A stretch of DNA of 64,000 nt from CAVWCW01 sp963753615 (GTDB lineage Bacteria; Pseudomonadota; Gammaproteobacteria; Chromatiales; Chromatiaceae). The notes below the pieces were generated by a model. The model saw only the letters and a program-made list of their open reading frames with translations. It had not been told where the DNA came from and made no database searches. Of this stretch, positions 27,958 to 37,992 are shown in pieces (the stretch's first letter is position 1; the number at the start of each line of letters is the position of its first letter). Position numbers and translations under genes: made by a program. Location: positions 1 through 64,000 of the forward strand of contig CAVWCW010000015.1 in assembly GCA_963753615.1 (NCBI GenBank). The letters run 5' to 3'.

Positions 27958-30358
27958 ATGAAACGGGTAATTCTGGCCGCACTGGGCATCACCCTGGCGT
28001 TTGGCCTACAGGCCAAGGTGCCGGACAAGGTGACGCCGGAAATGGCCAAAGAGAAGGGCTGTCTGAGCTGTCATGAGGGGATCGAGTCGATCCGTCAAGA
28101 AACCAGCGCCATGATGTTGCAGATCAAGGGCATCGGCGCGGCCAACCAAGATCCTGGCGGATGCGTGGTCTGTCACGGCGGCAATCCCATGGGGCTGACC
28201 GCGAAGGAGGCCCACGAGGGTGCCCCTGAGGCGCTCAAGGACGGCGCCGGGCCCAAGACCTTCTACCCCGACCCGGGCTCGATCTGGATTGCCGACAATA
28301 CCTGTGGCCAATGCCACACCAATTACCCTTACCGCGTACAGCGTTCGCTGATGAACACCGAGGCCGGCAAGATCCAGGGCAATCTACACACCTGGGGAAT
28401 CGCCGAGGTGCAGAACCACAAGGTGCCCTGGGGCAACTATGCGGTGGACGACCCGGACGGGCAGGTGCCCCAGGTCGGTAGCGACGAATACAAGGAGTAT
28501 ATGGCGGCCATGATCGCCGCTCATCCGGACCAGTTCCCGACCGAACTCGAGCAGGTTCCCCAGCCTACGGTAGAGGAGATCGAGAAAGATCCCAAACTGG
28601 CGGGCTTTACCTACCAGCGCCAGCAGTGCCAGCGTTGCCACGTGGCCGTCAAGGGCCGCGAGAAGCGCGGTGACTACCGCGGTATGGGCTGCTCCTCCTG
28701 CCATATTCCCTACGGAAATGAGGGCTATTACGAGGGTGGTGATCCGACCATCAACAAGGAAGAGCAGGGCCATTTGCTGGTGCACAGCATCCAGGGTACC
28801 CGCGAAGCCAAGGTCAAGGTCGCGACGACCTCGAGTACTCGGGCATTCCGGTCGAGACCTGCAACTCCTGCCACAACCGCGGCAAGCGTATCGGCGTGAC
28901 CTACCAGGGGCTGATGGAATTCCCCTACGGCTCGCCCTACAATGCCGACGGCAATAAACAGCCGAAGTTGCACACCAAGCAGTACCTGTTCATCTCCGAC
29001 GACCTGCATCACCAGATCGCCTCGCGCCCCGAAAACCCCAAGGGCGGCATGCTGTGCCAGGACTGCCATACCACGCATCGATATGCACGGCGACGGCAAT
29101 ATCTTCGGCACCACCCTGGCCCAGGTCGAGATCGAGTGCCAGGACTGCCACGGCACCCTGACACCGCTATCCCTGGGAGCTGCCGCATGGGCTATTCCGA
29201 GGAATTCAGAGGAGTGCGCTGAGCGATCGGCGCGCGGTCTGGCGATACCGTGCTCGATGCGAGACCGCAGCCTTCGCCACCTACTACGAAAAGAGGAGGC
29301 TATCTGCTGACCGCCCGCGGCAACCCGCTTCGGCAATGTGGTCAAGGACGGCAACAAGGTGATCATGCACTCGGCCACCGGCAACGACTTCGAGGTTCCG
29401 TTGCTGAAACAGCTGGCCGCTGGACGATACCTGGAAGAGCCCCAACGCCATGGTCGCGATGAGCAAGGTGGTCAAGCACAACGACAGCCTGGAATGCTAT
29501 GCCTGCCATGCCTCCTGGGTGCCGCAGTGCTACGGTTGCCACGTGCAGGTCAACTACGGCAAGGACAAGGACGGCAAGCCGTATCAGGATACCGACTGGA
29601 TTGCCAGCGGCAGCGTGATCGAGGAAAACGGTCAGACCGCCGAATCGCCGCTGGGCATCCCCGGCATCAAGAGCGCCCGGTAAGGTGTTCGAGACGCGCT
29701 CCTACCTGCGTTGGGAAGAGCCGGTGCTCGGTATCAACGGCGAAGGCCGGGTGACCCCGCTGATGCCCGGCTGCCAGATCGTCTACACGGTCATCGGCAG
29801 CGACGGCAAGACGGTGGCGCTGAACCAGATCGGCAAGTCTCCGGACGAGCAGGCGAGCTGGGCCAGGAACGCACGCCGGATCGCCATCGATATGGCCCCG
29901 GTGCAGCCGCACTCGGCACAGCGCAAGGCGCGTACCTGCGAGTCCTGCCACAACAACCCGAAGGCCATGGGTTACGGCATCTCCGGCGGCGTGTTCCAGA
30001 CCCGCTATCCGGAGGACATCGTCGAGGACCTGATCGATCAGAAGACCGGCCAGGTGATCCCGGGCCAGTACAAGATCCAGATCCCGAAGATCGCGCGATC
30101 TGGACTACGACTGGTCCACCATCATCAAGGATGGCCAGCAGGTGCAGACGGTCGGTACCCACTGGCCGCTGTCGCGCGCGCTGACCGCCGAGATGCGTGC
30201 CGGCATGGAGCGCACCGGGCTGTGCATGGGTTGCCACCGCGAGATGAGCAACGATCAGCTGTGGGGCAAGGTGGCCAAGCGACGGACAGCTCAACGACGA
30301 GCAGCACATCGAGCTGATGAACGCGATGTTCAAGGCCTATGCCGAGAGCATGGAGTAG
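27958..30358 (+). pseudogene. Twelve-haem cytochrome c, exported, with multiple frameshifts
   Basis: About 800 residues when roughly eight single-base shifts are bridged. A signal peptide (MKRVILAALGITLAFGLQA) starts it. Twelve CXXCH haem sites are readable in order: CLSCH, CVVCH, CGQCH, CQRCH, CSSCH, CNSCH, CQDCH, CQDCH, CYACH, CYGCH, CESCH, CMGCH. Shifts occur near 28826, 29076, 29160-29290 (several), 29425, 29682, 30098 and 30283. The protein reads smoothly on either side (for example KSARKVFETRSYLRWEEP), so sequencing error is plausible. It is a periplasmic electron carrier or reductase of a multihaem class I cannot name. A terminator follows at 30402. Confidence 0.78.
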
Positions 30359-30401
30359 TCGGACCGCTTGACCCTCCCGCTGGGAGGGTCCAACCTAACC
30401 G

Positions 30402-30435
30402 GGGGGCCTGGCGGTGAGCGCCGGGCCCCCTTTTT
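30402..30435 (+). terminator. Strong intrinsic terminator after the multihaem cytochrome
   Basis: GGGGGCCTGGCG pairs with CGCCGGGCCCCC (12 bp, one G-T pair, loop GTGAG), followed by TTTTT. A second hairpin, GACCCTCCC/GGGAGGGTC, lies just before it at about 30369-30390. Confidence 0.88.
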
Positions 30436-30471
30436 GGTTCCGTATCGCACCATTCCGGATGGACAGTATCA

Positions 30472-31203
30472 ATGCACAGATCCCTATACCGACTCGCGGC
30501 CCTGGCGTTCGTTTTCTTGGCCGCCGCGCCCCTGAAGGCCCAGGATGTCCCGCTCGAGCCGCTGCCCCAGATCACGCCGGGCCGGCCCCATGGGCAACAC
30601 GACCCCCACGCCAAGCTGAGCGCAGAACAGCAGATCAACGTCGCTTTGCAGCATCAGGCAGAGGGGCGTCCGGAGCTCGCCCTCGGGACCCTCGATCAGG
30701 CGATCGGCCGGTACCCGCAGAACGCTCGACTGCACGCGGTGCGCGGCAGCCTGTACTTGGAGCAGGGCGAGGTGACCGAGGCCCTCAAGGACCTGGGGGT
30801 GGCGCTCAGTCTCGACCCCGACGACGCCTCGGCCCTGGTCAACCGGGCCCAGGCCTACCGCCAGTTCGGCCGTATTGCAGAGGCCTTGGCCGATCTGGAT
30901 CGGGCCCTGGAGTTGCAGCCAGACCTGTTGCCTGCGCGCTTCAACCGCGGCGCCATCCGCTATTCCAGCGGCGAATTCGGGGCCGCCCTGGAGGACTTCG
31001 ATTACTGCGTAGCCCTGGACCCCCACGACGCCGCTCCCTATTTCAACCGCGCCGCCACCCGCGACGCTTTGGGTGATCGGGCCGGCGCCGTGACCGACCT
31101 GGAGCGCTTCCTGCAACTCACCGAAAACCCGCAGTGGCGTGACGCCGCCAGCGATCTCCTGGCCCAGTGGCGGCAGGGGGACACCCCGGAGGCAGGACAA
31201 TGA
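30472..31203 (+). CDS. Exported TPR-repeat protein
   Basis: The product has 243 residues. A signal peptide (MHRSLYRLAALAFVFLAAAP) ends near LKAQ. After a short His/Pro-rich stretch, about five tetratricopeptide repeats cover residues 55-235, with the usual A-G-Y/F-A-P spacing (ALVNRAQAYRQFGRIAEALA, PARFNRGAIRYSSGEFGAAL). TPRs bind other proteins. The stop overlaps the start of the next gene (ATGA), so the two form an operon. Confidence 0.8.
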   Translation: MHRSLYRLAALAFVFLAAAPLKAQDVPLEPLPQITPGRPHGQHDPHAKLSAEQQINVALQHQAEGRPELALGTLDQAIGRYPQNARLHAVRGSLYLEQGEVTEALKDLGVALSLDPDDASALVNRAQAYRQFGRIAEALADLDRALELQPDLLPARFNRGAIRYSSGEFGAALEDFDYCVALDPHDAAPYFNRAATRDALGDRAGAVTDLERFLQLTENPQWRDAASDLLAQWRQGDTPEAGQ

Positions 31204-31811
31204 TTCGGCCGTTGATCGTCGTTTGGTTATTGGCGCTTGGTCTGTCCGTGGCCCAGGCTGATGAGTCGGCGCCCGATCTGTTTGTCGGACTGCTGGCGGA
31301 GGCGGGGATGGAGTTCACCCGGCCGGCTGGCTTCCAGGACCTGCCGGTACAGCCCAATGAGTTGCTGCCCTACGAGCATTCCATCGGGCGCACGGACGGG
31401 GTGCTGGAGATTCGCTATGCGATCCGTCCCCTGGCCCGCATCGAGGTGGATTACGAGGATCCGCATAGTGCCAAGCCTGAGCCCAACCACATGTTTCCGC
31501 TGATGTTTCAGGCCATTCTGGGTCGCGTCGCCCGGCACGGCCACAACCCGAGCAGCGAGTATCCCCAGGATAAGGCGCGGGCGCGCTTTGGTGCTGATTG
31601 GGCATCGGCGGCGATCTTCGATGTGGACCCGGGTTTTTCCTCCGAACTGAGTCACGGCTTGCTGCTGGCCTTGCATAAGAACCAGCTCGCGGACGCCTAT
31701 GCGGTGTTCCTGTTCGACGACTATGAACAGGCCAAGCCCCTGCTTGACGAGACGCTCGAAGCCCTGCGGTTTGCCCCGGAGCCTGCCGAAGAGGCGCCCA
31801 GCGGCGGCTGA
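31200..31811 (+). CDS. Secreted protein of unknown function
   Basis: The product has 203 residues, with the start at 31200 overlapping the TPR gene stop by 4 bases. A signal peptide (MIRPLIVVWLLALGLSVAQA) is followed by a mature domain without Cys. No family is recognised. Likely co-translated with the TPR protein, so the two may act together in the periplasm. Confidence 0.65.
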   Translation: MIRPLIVVWLLALGLSVAQADESAPDLFVGLLAEAGMEFTRPAGFQDLPVQPNELLPYEHSIGRTDGVLEIRYAIRPLARIEVDYEDPHSAKPEPNHMFPLMFQAILGRVARHGHNPSSEYPQDKARARFGADWASAAIFDVDPGFSSELSHGLLLALHKNQLADAYAVFLFDDYEQAKPLLDETLEALRFAPEPAEEAPSGG

Positions 31812-31867
31812 AACCGGCTATTCTTGCAGGCAAACCTTATACCCCTGAGTCGCCCGAGGATCGACCC

Positions 31868-32245
31868 ATGCCGAACAATACATCGTCCGACGCCGATCGC
31901 CTCGACCGGATCGTCGCGGAGGCGCGCCGCAACCGCGAGCAGCGTGACGCCGGTTATCGCGAGCGGGCCCTGAAGCTCTACCCCTGGATCTGTGGCCGCT
32001 GTGGGCGGGAGTTCAATTTGCAGAACCTGCGCGAGCTCACCGTCCACCATCGGGACCACAACCACGACAACAATCCCCTGGACGGCAGCAATTGGGAGCT
32101 GTTGTGTTTGTACTGTCACGACAACGAGCACCAGCGGCAATTGGAGGCCGGTAATTCGGCGGGGGCCGGAGACCAGGGGGGTGGCGCTACCACCACCCAC
32201 AACCCGTTTGCGGACCTGAAGCAGATGCTGGAGCGCAAGGAATAA
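31868..32245 (+). CDS. yajD: YajD-family HNH nuclease
   Basis: The product has 125 residues. A zinc pair (CGRCG) precedes the HNH core VHHRDHNHDNNPLDGSNWEL, and a second pair follows in CLYCHDNEHQ. This is the compact YajD type widespread in gammaproteobacteria. The family cuts DNA or RNA through a single-metal HNH site; its cellular role is unsettled. It is monocistronic or loosely linked to the preceding pair. Confidence 0.9.
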   Translation: MPNNTSSDADRLDRIVAEARRNREQRDAGYRERALKLYPWICGRCGREFNLQNLRELTVHHRDHNHDNNPLDGSNWELLCLYCHDNEHQRQLEAGNSAGAGDQGGGATTTHNPFADLKQMLERKE

Positions 32246-32355
32246 AGCGTCGAAGAGCGGGCCGGTAGGCGTTCAAGCTTCCGCTCGGATCGATTCACAA
32301 GCTGGCTGGCGCGCCAGGTGTTCCCTGCGGCGCCAGGAAGACGAAAGGAGGCCTC

Positions 32356-32556
32356 ATGAGGGGAATTTCTATTTTGGTGGTGGTGATCGCGCTGGCTGTT
32401 GCCGGTTACCTCTACCAGCAGAACCTGCGGACTACGGGCCAACAGTTGGGGGCGGACTCGCCGCAGGAGATCAAGCCACAGATGGAGCAGATCGGCCGGG
32501 ATGTCGAGCGGCAAATGCAACTGGGTGCGGGCCGGGTGGAAGAGGCGACGCGTTAG
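32356..32556 (+). CDS. Small membrane-anchored protein
   Basis: The product has 66 residues. AAAGGAGG lies 6 bases before the ATG, a strong ribosome site. One membrane segment (ISILVVVIALAVAGYLY, about residues 4-20) is followed by a hydrophilic, Gln/Glu-rich helix. No family is recognised; the ribosome site supports it as a real gene. Confidence 0.65.
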   Translation: MRGISILVVVIALAVAGYLYQQNLRTTGQQLGADSPQEIKPQMEQIGRDVERQMQLGAGRVEEATR

Positions 32557-32598
32557 GGGCGGCAGCGCCGCTTCATAGCGCTTCCAGAGGTGCTGGCG

Positions 32599-33150
32599 TC
32601 AGCAGGCGACGCCTTCCTCGTCTGGTGCCGGCACCACCAGCACCGGTACATTGCACCGGCGCAGCACCCGACGCACGGTGTCGCCCATCAGGCCGCCGTG
32701 GATCACGCCGTGGCCGTGCTTGGCGATGACGACCAGGTCGTATTGGCCGCAGTGGGCCTGTTCCAGGATCTTTGCCACCGGATCGCCGCTTGCTACCTTT
32801 ACGTCGTAGCTTACATAGGGGGCGTCGGCGGCGCGCTGGTCCTGGCACGCTTCGCAGAAACCCTCGACGCTGTCGCGAACCTCCGCGTCGCTACGCTTGC
32901 GTTGGATCAGCAAGCGGCGCGCATCGTCCAAGTCCCGCGTCTTCAGCTGCTCCCAAAGCTCTTTGCTCATATAGCCCACCAGGTACTTCTCGAACTCCTT
33001 GGGCTCGATCACGTGGAATACCGTGAGCTCTGCCTGGTGTAAATGGGCCAGGCCGGCGGCGTGTGGAAAACCGATGCGCCCGGCCTCGGAGAGGTCCGTG
33101 ACATACAGGATCTTGCGGTAGGCTACCCGCGGGGTTTGGTTGCTTGCCAT
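32599..33150 (-). CDS. Universal stress protein linked to a TRAP transporter
   Basis: The product has 183 residues of the UspA fold. ILYVTDLSEAG begins the nucleotide-binding fold and GDPVAKILEQ, then VVIAKHGHGVIHGGLMGDTVRRVL near the C-terminus, gives the G-2x-G-9x-G-type ATP site. It lies 24 bases after the TRAP permease on the same strand. In Halomonas elongata the UspA-like TeaD is encoded with the ectoine TRAP transporter and regulates it; a similar role is inferred. Confidence 0.82.
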   Translation of the reverse strand: MASNQTPRVAYRKILYVTDLSEAGRIGFPHAAGLAHLHQAELTVFHVIEPKEFEKYLVGYMSKELWEQLKTRDLDDARRLLIQRKRSDAEVRDSVEGFCEACQDQRAADAPYVSYDVKVASGDPVAKILEQAHCGQYDLVVIAKHGHGVIHGGLMGDTVRRVLRRCNVPVLVVPAPDEEGVAC

Positions 33151-33174
33151 GGGTCGTGCTCCGAGTGTGCTCCG

Positions 33175-34917
33175 TTACTTGGCCGGGGCCTTTTTGAACC
33201 AGTCCAGCCAGATGCCGCTCAATAACCAGGCGTAGGCCCAGGTGGCGAAGATGACCAGCACAAAAACGATGGCGATGTCCCGCGGGCTGCCGTCGAGGGA
33301 AAACTCCGGTACATAGCCGAAGAGGAAGGGGCCGAGGTAGAGAAACTTGGCGAACTTGAAGGCGGTGAAGGCGGTCCGCCACATATTGGCCTTGGCGATG
33401 GTGGCCCCGGCAAAGGCGGCGATGCACACCGGCGGCGTGATATTGGAGTCCTGGCTCAGCCAGTAGACGATCATATGGGCGGCGAGCGGGTTGACCCCGA
33501 GGTGGATCAGGGCGGGTACCGCCACCACCGCGGTGATCAGGTAGGCGGCGGTTACCGGCACCCCCATGCCAAGCACCAGGGAAGCCAGCGCGATCAGTAG
33601 GATGGTGAAGAACAGCTGGGAGGCCTGGCCGCTGCCCCAGTCCTCGGCCAGTTCGATCACGATGTCGGCGAAGGTGAGCACCAGCCCGCTGTAGGTGAGC
33701 ACGCCGATGATGATGCCGATCACCCCGACTGTGGCGCCGATCTTCAGGCTCGACTCGGCCCCGGCCCGGGACGCCTCCAGGAAGCGCCGGGGGCCGATGC
33801 GGGTCTCCTTGCGGAACCAGCTTACGGCAATGCAGGTGACGATGCCGAGGATCGCCGAGTAGCCCGGCGAGTAGCCCATCAGCATCAGCACGGTAATGGA
33901 TACCAGGGGCAGGATGTAGAACCACTCCGTTTTCAAGATCTCCATGGCGTTGTGTTCCGACTTCTCGCCCACGATGTTGTACCGCTTGGCCTCGTAGTGG
34001 ACCATCATGAACACGCTGAAGAAGTACATCAGGGCCGGGCCGATGGCCACCAGCATGATGGTGGAGTAGGGCAGCCCGGTCAGTTCGGCCATGATGAACC
34101 CCCCGGCGCCCATGATCGGGGGCATGAACATGCCGCCGATGGAGGCCGCGGGCTCGATGCCGCCGGCCACGTGGGGCCGGAAGCCGGCCTTTTTCATCAT
34201 CGGGATGGTGAACGAGCCGGTGGACACGGTGTTGGCGATGGCGCTCCCGGAAATGGAGCCGAACAGTCCGCTGGCGATCACCGACACCTTGCCCGGGCCG
34301 CCGATCTTGTGGCCCACCGCGGCCAGCGGGAAGTCGATGAAGAAGCGTTGGGCACCGCTCGCCTCCAGGAAGGCGCCGAAGATCACGAATAGGATGATGT
34401 AGGTGGCCAGCACATTGGCCATGATCCCGAAGATGCCGTCGCTCTTGTAGAAGATGCTGGTGCACAGATCCGGGAAGGTATCCCCGGCATGGGAGAGCAG
34501 TTCCGGCGCATAGGCGCCATAGACGCCGTAAAGCAGCATCACGCTGCCGATAATGACGAAGATACTGCCCACCACCCGGCGCGCCAGCTCGATGCCGATG
34601 AGCACGCCGACCACGGCAATGGACTTGTCGAGCGTGGTCTCTGCCCCGGCGCGGTAGGCGATTACCTCGAAGTTCCACATCCAGTAGCCGATGGCGACCA
34701 CCGAGGCGACGATCAGCAGGTAGTCGATGACGCGTCCGATCAGGCCCTTGGACTGATAGAGCAACAGCACCAGGATGTAGGTGATCATTACATAAATGCC
34801 ACGGTGGTATTGGGTGGCAACCGGCTCGACGACCGCAGAGTAGGAGTAGAAAAGCACCAGGAACAGCGCCAGGATATCGAAGACCACCTGCTCAATCTTG
34901 TTCAGCTTTTCGAACAT
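33175..34917 (-). CDS. TRAP transporter permease, fused small and large subunits (TAXI type)
   Basis: The product has 580 residues. The start at 34917 (MFEKLNKIEQVVFDILALF) is chosen over an upstream frame extension that lacks membrane character. An N-terminal part of about four membrane segments (DctQ-like) is fused to a large DctM-like part of about twelve segments, with GLFGSISGSAIANTVSTGSF and GMGVPVTAAYLITA as conserved loops. It drives Na+-coupled uptake of a substrate captured by the TAXI protein encoded just upstream. Confidence 0.9.
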   Translation of the reverse strand: MFEKLNKIEQVVFDILALFLVLFYSYSAVVEPVATQYHRGIYVMITYILVLLLYQSKGLIGRVIDYLLIVASVVAIGYWMWNFEVIAYRAGAETTLDKSIAVVGVLIGIELARRVVGSIFVIIGSVMLLYGVYGAYAPELLSHAGDTFPDLCTSIFYKSDGIFGIMANVLATYIILFVIFGAFLEASGAQRFFIDFPLAAVGHKIGGPGKVSVIASGLFGSISGSAIANTVSTGSFTIPMMKKAGFRPHVAGGIEPAASIGGMFMPPIMGAGGFIMAELTGLPYSTIMLVAIGPALMYFFSVFMMVHYEAKRYNIVGEKSEHNAMEILKTEWFYILPLVSITVLMLMGYSPGYSAILGIVTCIAVSWFRKETRIGPRRFLEASRAGAESSLKIGATVGVIGIIIGVLTYSGLVLTFADIVIELAEDWGSGQASQLFFTILLIALASLVLGMGVPVTAAYLITAVVAVPALIHLGVNPLAAHMIVYWLSQDSNITPPVCIAAFAGATIAKANMWRTAFTAFKFAKFLYLGPFLFGYVPEFSLDGSPRDIAIVFVLVIFATWAYAWLLSGIWLDWFKKAPAK

Positions 34918-35023
34918 AGTGTCGGATCTCCCCCTGGTGCGGCGGCTGGCGCCGGTGGGATCGCAACGGGACCCCACCGGCTTGGGATGACGAAGCCCAG
35001 TTTCGGGGCTCGATCAGCGGGGC

Positions 35024-35992
35024 CTAGAGCAAACCCTTCTCTTTCCAGAACTTCTCCGCCCCCGGATGCAGCGGCGTGACGATGCCGTTGATGCCGGTCT
35101 CCACGGACATCTCCTTGAAGGTCTTCTTCTGGCTGACCATATAGGCCAGGCCCTCGTCGGTGTAGATCTTCGACAGCAGGTCATAGACCGCGTCGTCCGG
35201 CACCTTGGAGTTGGCCACCCAGAGGGCGGAGTCCTGGAACGACGGGGTGTCGTGGTCGACGCCCTTATAGGTCCCGGCCGGGACCGCGAGCTTGGAGAAG
35301 TAGGGGTACTTCTCGTAGAAACCGCTGTCCAGCGCATCTTGGCCCAGGTCCACCAGGTCGATGTCATTGGTCTGGGCGGCCATGATCACCGCGCCGCTGG
35401 GGAAGGCGGTGAAAAGCCAGAAGGCGTCTAGCTGGTTGTTGCCGAAGGCCGCCGCGGCGTCGTTGTAGCCCATGGCGTTGCGCTCGATCTCGTCCCAGAT
35501 CCCCATGTGGGTGAAGAACAGCTCGCAGTTGGCGAAGGCGCCGGAGCCGGCATTGCCCACCCCCACCTTTTTGCCTACCAGGTCTTTGGTGCTCTCGATG
35601 CCGGAGCCCTGACGCACCACCAGTTGGGCCGGGGCGCCATACAGGTAGGACACCGCCAGCACGTCGTTGTAATTATTCGTGTCGTTCTTAAGGCGCCCCT
35701 CGCGCCCGAGGTAGACGTGCCCGGAGTACACCACCCCGAACTGCATCTTGCCGCTGTCCACCTTGCGCAGGTTCTCCACCGAGCCAGCCGAGGACTGGGC
35801 CTTTACGGTGTAGGCGTCCGAGTCCTTGACCGGGTCATAAGTCTGGATGGCATTGGCCACAACCTGGAAGGTGCCGCCGGCCGGGCCGCCGCCGAACACC
35901 ATGCGCTTGGCGGCTTGTGCCGGGGCGCCGGCCAGCAGCAGGGTTGCCGCCGCGGCGCCGGCAATAAGGAAGGATCTGCGTTTCATTTTCAT
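35024..35992 (-). CDS. TAXI-family TRAP solute-binding protein
   Basis: The product has 322 residues. The start near 35992 (MKMKRRSFLIAG) begins a signal peptide ending at AQAA. The mature protein shows VFGGGPAGGTFQVVANAI, VGVGNAGSGAFANCELFF and the C-terminal HPGAEKFWKEKGLL typical of TAXI proteins. It binds an unidentified, possibly anionic, solute in the periplasm for the fused permease. The gene is first in a three-gene operon with the permease and the universal stress protein. Confidence 0.9.
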   Translation of the reverse strand: MKMKRRSFLIAGAAAATLLLAGAPAQAAKRMVFGGGPAGGTFQVVANAIQTYDPVKDSDAYTVKAQSSAGSVENLRKVDSGKMQFGVVYSGHVYLGREGRLKNDTNNYNDVLAVSYLYGAPAQLVVRQGSGIESTKDLVGKKVGVGNAGSGAFANCELFFTHMGIWDEIERNAMGYNDAAAAFGNNQLDAFWLFTAFPSGAVIMAAQTNDIDLVDLGQDALDSGFYEKYPYFSKLAVPAGTYKGVDHDTPSFQDSALWVANSKVPDDAVYDLLSKIYTDEGLAYMVSQKKTFKEMSVETGINGIVTPLHPGAEKFWKEKGLL

Positions 35993-36702
35993 ATACCAAT
36001 CTCCAGTCGCTGTATACATTTTGTTATGTCGTGCTTGCTTGCCTGGGTCATGCTCGGGGCCGTAACACCCCGCGGGTCCCCCTATCGCGTCCACTGCGGA
36101 GGGGGTTTCCAAAAACGGCTAACAGGTTCAGGCTTTCGGGTGGGTAAGCCAATGACGTAAGTCAAACCGCTGCGGATTCGTTGGGGGCGATGCCGGTCTC
36201 CTCGGGAGTTGCGGTCCGTTGCTGTGCCGATGGAGTGGAAACATCGCCTCCGCCTTCTGAAAAGTAGTCCAATATCCGGGTAAGCGCCAGCCAGGCGCGC
36301 GCTCGGGGGCGGAGGTGAAGGCTGCAGCGGTCTACACCGATCGGCAAAGAACTCCCGTTTTGGGCCCGGCTTCGCTATTATATGCGGTCCTTTCAGGGGA
36401 CTCCCCGGCGCGGGGCCGGGGTGGGGATACCGGCCGCGGAGGAGAAATAGAATCGCGGCCAGCGTCTTCACAGGGAAACGTCGAAACCAGGCCATCCCTG
36501 GCTTTTGTCGCAGGGCTTTCGAAGACGCGGATTCCGAAAGCCTTCATTTTCAATCGCTTGGGGTGATTGAGGATAGCGGGGTATCCCGCCCCTAAGGGAA
36601 ACCCCGCAGATTGGCTTTCGCCAGGCTGGATCGGGTCGGGACGGTTCGACGCAGCATATTCTTCAGCCATCCGGGCAGGCCCGGAACTTCGCGAGTTCGG
36701 TC
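35993..36702. other. Divergent intergenic region between the TAXI operon and murA
   Basis: About 700 bases without a supported gene. A TATTATATG A/T-rich word near 36375 could belong to a promoter on the plus strand, but no well-spaced -35 element was found. Short frames on both strands lack ribosome sites and family resemblance. Confidence 0.4.
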
Positions 36703-37962
36703 ATGGATAAACTCATTATTACGGGCGGCGCCCGCCTCGACGGCGAGGTGCGAATCAGCGGGGCGAAGAATGCTGCGCTGCCGATCCTGGCTGCCACCCT
36801 GCTGGCCGAGGGGCCGATGGTCGTGGCCAATGTGCCGCACCTGCACGACATCACCACCACCATGGAACTGCTCGGGCGCATGGGGGTCAAGCTGGTGGTG
36901 GATGAGCGCATGCGGGTCGAGGTCGATACCGCCACTATCCACGATTTCTCCGCCCCCTACGAACTGGTCAAGACCATGCGCGCCTCGATCCTGGTACTGG
37001 GGCCCTTGCTGGCCCGCTTCGGGCGCGCCGACGTGTCCCTGCCCGGGGGCTGTGCCATCGGCTCGCGGCCGGTCAATCTGCACATCGACGGCCTGCGCGC
37101 CATGGGCGCCGATATCCGGGTGGAAAACGGCATCATACGCGCCCGCGCCAAGCGCCTGCGCGGGGCCCGGCTGATGCTCGACATCGTCACCGTCACTGGC
37201 ACCGAGAACCTGATGATGGCGGCGGCCCTGGCGGACGGCGAGACGTTGATCGAAAATGCCGCCCGGGAGCCCGAGGTGGTGGACCTCGCTGAGTGCCTGA
37301 ACAAGATGGGGGCCAAGATCTTCGGCGCCGGTACCGACAGCATCCGCATCGAAGGCGTGGAGCGGCTGTTCGGCACCGACTACCGGGTCCTCCCGGACCG
37401 CATCGAGACCGGCACCTATCTGGCGGCGGCAGCCATCACCGGCGGTCGCATCCTGGCCCGGGATACCCGCCCGGATCTGCTCGACGCGGTGCTGCTCAAG
37501 CTGCGCGACGCCGGCGCCGAGATCAAGACCGGGGAGGACTGGATCAGCCTCGACATGTACGGCCGGCGGCCGCAGGCGGTGGATGTGCACACCGCTCCCT
37601 ATCCGGCCTTTCCAACCGATATGCAGGCCCAGTTCACGGCGCTGAACAGCGTGGCCGAGGGGGTGAGTACGATTACCGAGACGGTGTTCGAGAACCGCTT
37701 TATGCACGTGCACGAGATGCGCCGCATGGGCGCCAACATTCGGCTCGAAGGCAATACCGCCATCTGTACGGGAGTGCCCCAGCTGACTGCCGCCCCGGTC
37801 ATGGCCACGGACCTGCGCGCTTCCGCGAGCCTGGTGCTGGTGGGGCTGGTGGCCGACGGCCGGACCATAGTCGACCGCATCTACCACATCGACCGCGGCT
37901 ACGACTGCATCGAGGAGAAGCTGGCCGGTATGGGGGCGCACATCCAGCGCCTGCCGGGCTGA
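36703..37962 (+). CDS. murA: UDP-N-acetylglucosamine 1-carboxyvinyltransferase
   Basis: The product has 419 residues, the standard length. It catalyses the first committed step of peptidoglycan synthesis by adding enolpyruvate to UDP-GlcNAc in the cytoplasm. ISGAKNAALPIL binds substrate, and the catalytic Cys is C117 in SLPGGCAIGSRPV, so the enzyme should be fosfomycin-sensitive. It leads the murA-hisG-hisD-hisC cluster common in beta- and gammaproteobacteria. Confidence 0.96.
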   Translation: MDKLIITGGARLDGEVRISGAKNAALPILAATLLAEGPMVVANVPHLHDITTTMELLGRMGVKLVVDERMRVEVDTATIHDFSAPYELVKTMRASILVLGPLLARFGRADVSLPGGCAIGSRPVNLHIDGLRAMGADIRVENGIIRARAKRLRGARLMLDIVTVTGTENLMMAAALADGETLIENAAREPEVVDLAECLNKMGAKIFGAGTDSIRIEGVERLFGTDYRVLPDRIETGTYLAAAAITGGRILARDTRPDLLDAVLLKLRDAGAEIKTGEDWISLDMYGRRPQAVDVHTAPYPAFPTDMQAQFTALNSVAEGVSTITETVFENRFMHVHEMRRMGANIRLEGNTAICTGVPQLTAAPVMATDLRASASLVLVGLVADGRTIVDRIYHIDRGYDCIEEKLAGMGAHIQRLPG

Positions 37963-37992
37963 ACCTCGCGGCCCACCGAAATCCTAAGGTAA

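Noticed and set aside
36162..36347. 61-residue minus-strand frame between the TAXI gene and murA
   Set aside because: No ribosome site or homology signal; indistinguishable from chance in GC-rich DNA.
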